From assembly GCA_021234155.1 (NCBI GenBank), contig JAJEKV010000105.1, positions 248,001 through 312,000 on the forward strand: a DNA stretch of 64,000 nt, given 5' to 3'. The notes beneath the pieces were generated by a model. It worked only from the letters and a program-made list of their open reading frames with translations. It did not search any database and was not told where the DNA came from. The DNA comes from Isoetes taiwanensis (lineage: Eukaryota > Streptophyta > Lycopodiopsida > Isoetales > Isoetaceae). Positions 62,228 through 64,000 of this stretch are shown in pieces (position 1 is the first letter of the stretch; each line of letters opens with the position of its first letter). The position numbers and the translations under genes were made by a program.

Positions 62228-63957
62228 TCAAATCTTGCCATCCATACCATCAAGTGCACCACCCCAAATTCCTTTTAGAGGTGGCAATTGTGCAACAAAA
62301 GCATTCCATGGAGGTAGGCCTATACCACTTCCTCGAACCCGCCCATCCAAGCGAAGTGACAAGTAGCTGCACGTGTATCAAATACAATATGTTCACTCTA
62401 TCTGCTTAAGAACTTATTACAAACAGTAAAACAACGACACTTACACAGGCTTGTCATCGGGCACATTTGCTAGCTTCTTTTGTTCCATCAGCCACCTAGA
62501 TAAATCAAGCCATGAAGCAAATGGTTGTCAATAGAAGAAAATGGTCTGCTTCTGCCATTAAGGTTTGGCCCAGAATTCTAGGAGAATTATTTGTTGGAAT
62601 GATTGTAATTATGATATTCAGATCTTTAGAAAGTTACTTTTGTAAATGTGCATCTTATGTAGTATGCCATTGCATCTTATGCAAGATTGTATGAGGTTTA
62701 GGGTTTCTAATGGTAACATATATGGCAACCATGTTTCAGCAATCTTACTATGCATGCTGGTACTTTTGAATCTCCTATACCATAAATAAACTAACCATCC
62801 TCAATGATGTTTGAACTGTACATAATGCATCGCTTCTTACATACTTTACCTTGACCAGTCTGATGTAAGTACTGGAGTTGCCAGCCATCTTCTACCAGAG
62901 GTATCTTCCGAAGTCATTGCCTGCTCTATCCCTTCAAGCTGCATGCCATCAGTTGTATAAGCCACCACCAGCACTCCTCTCTCAAGTAAGTCATTTTTGA
63001 ATGCTTCACTAAGTTTAAGAGCCTCCTCAACATAAGCTGCTGGCCCAGCCACAATAACAAGCCTAACCGTGCCCCTTAATTGTTCAAGAGTTACAACACG
63101 CTTATTACTTAACTCAACCTTCAAAGAGGCCAATGTTTCTTCCCTCATCAACTTTGCAATCTGTATATCCTTTGCCTTGGCATCTGACCTATAAAGAAGA
63201 GCAAAGACAAGAACAGCAATGACGTCTATGCTGAATCCCTTGAATACTTCCATCACAGGATCTGCATTCGGGGCTTTGCCTAATGCTGCAATTAATCGTG
63301 TTAGAGCAATGAGGCCACCAATACTTCCACTGGCAATGAAAGCAAGATAAAAGAACATCCTTACTGACCGGAAAGGAGCAATGACCTCTTCCCTAATCCT
63401 TGCATTTGAACTGCAATAAGAAAACATATACCATGATTCAAGAGAATGAAAAATCATTATTTTTGTTTTATTAGAGAAACACATACAGGTCGATTTACAG
63501 AGACAAAGAAGACATATTATGTTCCCTGTGTTATCAGATAGGTTGGTTGAATACTACTTCTAACATCACCAAATAGCTTCTAGGTAATTAAAGGCTCCAT
63601 AATAAGACCAGGCGAGGTTACTGATGTCGTTAATGCACATGGTAGTAACTTACGCCCTGAAATGTATGAAGCAACATAATATATCTTTATGCTAATCAAA
63701 GTTACAGAGGAAGTGCTCCAGAACTTCCAAAAGCCTTTTAATTCAAAGCTTAAATTATGTTAACTGTACCTGATTGACCGTTTATCTTGTGAATTTGCAG
63801 CACAGACTACTCGTCTTCTAGTAACTGGCGTCCAGGATTTCATAGGGCTGAAGGTCAAAGTCTTCCCGTTGTTAATTGATGCTTCAGACAAGGAACATGC
63901 CAAGAGACCTTGAGCTCGGTATAGCTGCCCGCCTACAAATGGGCATACAAGTTCCAT
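62228..63957 (-). CDS. LPA1/REP27-like (DUF3493) chloroplast membrane protein, 4 exons
   Basis: Member of the DUF3493 family (Low PSII Accumulation 1 / Rep27), whose studied members help photosystem II assembly or repair in thylakoids. Exons on the minus strand: 63957-63770, 63410-62850, 62495-62445, 62366-62228; GT-AG borders, 312 aa. Residues 1-62 form a Ser/Arg-rich, acid-poor leader typical of a transit peptide. The family core is IREEVIAPFRSVRMFFYLAF, with a membrane span at about 82-106 (GGLIALTRLIAAL), a second at about 121-136 (IDVIAVLVFALLY), then LYRSDAKAKDIQIAKLMREE. A soluble domain follows, and the C-terminus holds WLMEQKKLANVPDDKPV and LSLRLDGRVRGSGIGLPPWN. There are no TPR repeats, so it resembles the shorter LPA1-like proteins (Arabidopsis At4g28740) rather than LPA1 itself. 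It looks intact. The start lies 43 bp from the window edge; an upstream in-frame ATG outside the window cannot be excluded. Confidence 0.88.
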
Positions 63958-64000
63958 ATTTTGCTCTTGAATTGAGCGCTTCAGGCTATGCTCATTATTT

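Overview
The window is nuclear DNA of a land plant, most likely a gymnosperm (conifer-like). The reasons are three spliced plant genes of clear orthology but with divergence from the angiosperm proteins I know, introns swollen by retroelement debris, and intergenic space packed with old LTR and non-LTR retrotransposons. The organism call is inference; nothing here names a species.

Three genes look intact. (1) Mediator subunit MED25 on the + strand, 9409-20465, 15 exons, with a long glutamine-rich N-terminal extension and a 4.3-kb intron full of transposon fragments. (2) TRAPPC2/sedlin, a TRAPP vesicle-tethering subunit, on the + strand, 42949-43914, 5 exons, one intron of which is a textbook minor-spliceosome AT-AC (U12-type) intron. 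(3) An LPA1/REP27-type (DUF3493) chloroplast membrane protein on the - strand, 63957-62228, 4 exons. They share no pathway (transcription, trafficking, photosystem II assembly); this is ordinary plant gene spacing, not a cluster.

Broken gene pieces: an oxysterol-binding-protein-related (ORP) fragment at 30.45-31.07 kb, a duplicated CRINKLY4-type receptor repeat fragment at 28.2 and 29.5 kb, and a PPR-like fragment at 44.9 kb.

Mobile DNA by region. 0.6-1.5 kb and 26.1-28.05 kb: two inverted copies of an unidentified dispersed repeat with a partly open frame. 2.4-8.8 kb: fold-back AAACCCTTCC arrays, an AATAAATGC minisatellite, GC-rich hairpin motifs and a 0.3-kb tandem duplication. 12.87-14.45 kb: LINE and Ty1-copia scraps inside MED25 intron 6. 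21.1-25.9 kb: a GC-rich LINE (- strand) ending in a microsatellite tail. 32.99-37.03 kb: a Ty1-copia element (- strand) with an internal deletion and a truncated 5' LTR. 38.07-42.45 kb: a non-coding LTR element with 1.5-kb LTRs rich in CATGCATG, itself bracketed by a 130-150 bp inverted repeat. 47.9-49.25 kb: a Ty3-gypsy fragment (+). 49.25-51.54 kb: the 5' end of another LTR element (-), whose gag-like frame begins with the first nine residues of the histone H3 tail. 53.0-54.2 kb: a second LINE (-). 58.74-59.19 kb: a fold-back element with perfect 112-bp arms.

The most unusual observations are the H3-tail-like gag start, the U12 AT-AC intron preceded by an AUG-UAG start-stop, the perfect fold-back element, and the independently inactivated twin CRINKLY4-type fragments.
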